Source: Ferruginibacter sp. (lineage in GTDB: Bacteria > Bacteroidota > Bacteroidia > Chitinophagales > Chitinophagaceae). Taken from it: a stretch of 7,500 bases of DNA. Location: NCBI GenBank assembly GCA_025352435.1, contig JANXTN010000220.1, forward strand, positions 1-7,500, written 5' to 3'. A program made the position numbers and the translations under genes. The notes below the pieces were generated by a model. The model ran no database searches, had not been told where the DNA came from, and saw only the letters and a program-made list of their open reading frames with translations. This document shows positions 6,845 through 7,500 of this stretch, piece by piece (position 1 is the stretch's first letter; each line of letters opens with the position of its first letter).

Positions 6845-7500
6845 TTAATCTAAACCTAAATTATCCAAATACTTGTAGCCACTTCCTGTATTTAGTAACA
6901 ACACTTTCTCATCAGAATTTATAATATTATTTTTACGCAAATGCAACATCGCTTTCCATGTAGCAGCGCCCTCAGGAGAAATAATATGACCCTCCAATTT
7001 TGCTATTTCTCTTACGCCTGCAATAATTTCTTCTTCAGATATTGATACCGCAGTTCCATTGGATTCATGCAAAACTTCCAGCATCATGTCCATACCAAAT
7101 GGATAAGGCACTGCTAAACCATTTGCAATACTTGGCTCTGGGGTAAAATTATTTTTCCAGTTTACAGCATCTTTTAAAGCATGTTGTATTGGTGAACAGT
7201 TTTGCGATTGAACCGCAAACATTCTTGGAAGCGGTCCTGTAATCCAACCCAGTTTGAGCATTTCTTTAAATGCTTTCCAAATACCGATTAAGCCTGTGCC
7301 ACCGCCCGCAGGATAAATAATTACATCAGGTAATTGCCAGTTTAATTGTTCAGCAATTTCGTAGCCCATTGTTTTTTTACCTTCCAATCTGTAAGGTTCT
7401 TTCAAGGTAGAAATATCAAAGTATTTATGGCCGTTGTTTAACTCTCCAATCTTTTTTGCACAGTCATTTATTAAGCCATCTACCAACAATAGTTCCGCAC
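6845..7500 (-). CDS. thrC: Threonine synthase, C-terminal part (cut by the window edge)
   Basis: PLP-dependent threonine synthase converts O-phosphohomoserine to threonine in the cytoplasm, the last step of threonine synthesis. The frame is open to the right edge (218 codons; the residues ELLLVDGL at the edge read straight through), so the true start lies outside and the apparent TTG start near 7489 is not real. Visible features are the segment EPYRLEGKKTMGYEIAEQL, typical of this family, and the glycine-rich PLP phosphate-binding loop PAGGGTGLIG (GGGTG at 7292-7306). Also visible are ANGLAVPYPFG, the SPEGAATW helix region, and a C-terminal LLNTGSGYKYLD. The PLP lysine would be in the missing N-terminal part. 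Other fold-type II enzymes (such as cysteate synthase) are related alternatives, but the sequence fits threonine synthase best. It converges on the OmpA-family gene with two hairpins between. Confidence 0.88.
   Translation of the reverse strand, partial: AELLLVDGLINDCAKKIGELNNGHKYFDISTLKEPYRLEGKKTMGYEIAEQLNWQLPDVIIYPAGGGTGLIGIWKAFKEMLKLGWITGPLPRMFAVQSQNCSPIQHALKDAVNWKNNFTPEPSIANGLAVPYPFGMDMMLEVLHESNGTAVSISEEEIIAGVREIAKLEGHIISPEGAATWKAMLHLRKNNIINSDEKVLLLNTGSGYKYLDNLGLD

Noticed and set aside
7487..7489. TTG as the start of the threonine synthase gene
   Set aside because: The frame stays open through the window edge and the protein lacks its N-terminal half with the PLP lysine, so the true start is outside.

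Overview
The window is AT-rich chromosomal DNA that looks like Bacteroidota, probably a Chitinophagaceae-like or Flavobacteria-like member. This is inferred from four things: start codons without Shine-Dalgarno sequences, a lipoprotein built from bacterial Ig-like repeats, an OmpA-family protein with thrombospondin type 3 repeats, and a secreted S9 peptidase. No mobile element, CRISPR array, tRNA or rRNA was seen.

Layout from left to right. Positions 1-142 may hold the last codons of a rightward gene (1-54), followed by a strong terminator (75-105) serving the leftward gene. Positions 143-2557 (minus) encode a complete secreted S9D prolyl-oligopeptidase-family protein, close to plant chloroplast glutamyl endopeptidase, with an intact Ser-Asp-His triad. 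Positions 2558-3000 are a 443-bp intergenic region between divergent genes, with weak promoter-like sequences and a small inverted-repeat block. Positions 3001-5175 (plus) encode a 724-residue lipoprotein with four tandem Ig-like (Big_5) domains and a C-terminal ice-binding-like (DUF3494) domain. A terminator follows at 5190-5223. Positions 5255-6646 (plus) encode an outer-membrane OmpA-family protein: beta-barrel, three calcium-type TSP3 repeats, and an OmpA peptidoglycan-binding domain. Two terminators (6663-6698 and 6763-6796) separate it from a leftward threonine synthase gene, cut by the right edge (6845-7500).

The central pair (ice-binding-like lipoprotein and OmpA-TSP3 protein) are same-strand neighbours and both belong to the cell envelope. 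A joint role in surface architecture, adhesion or ice/particle binding is plausible but inferred. The peptidase is secreted and probably scavenges or processes peptides. Threonine synthase is a housekeeping biosynthetic gene with no evident link to the others. The main unexplained signal is a perfect 25-bp palindrome (3022-3046) just inside the lipoprotein gene.
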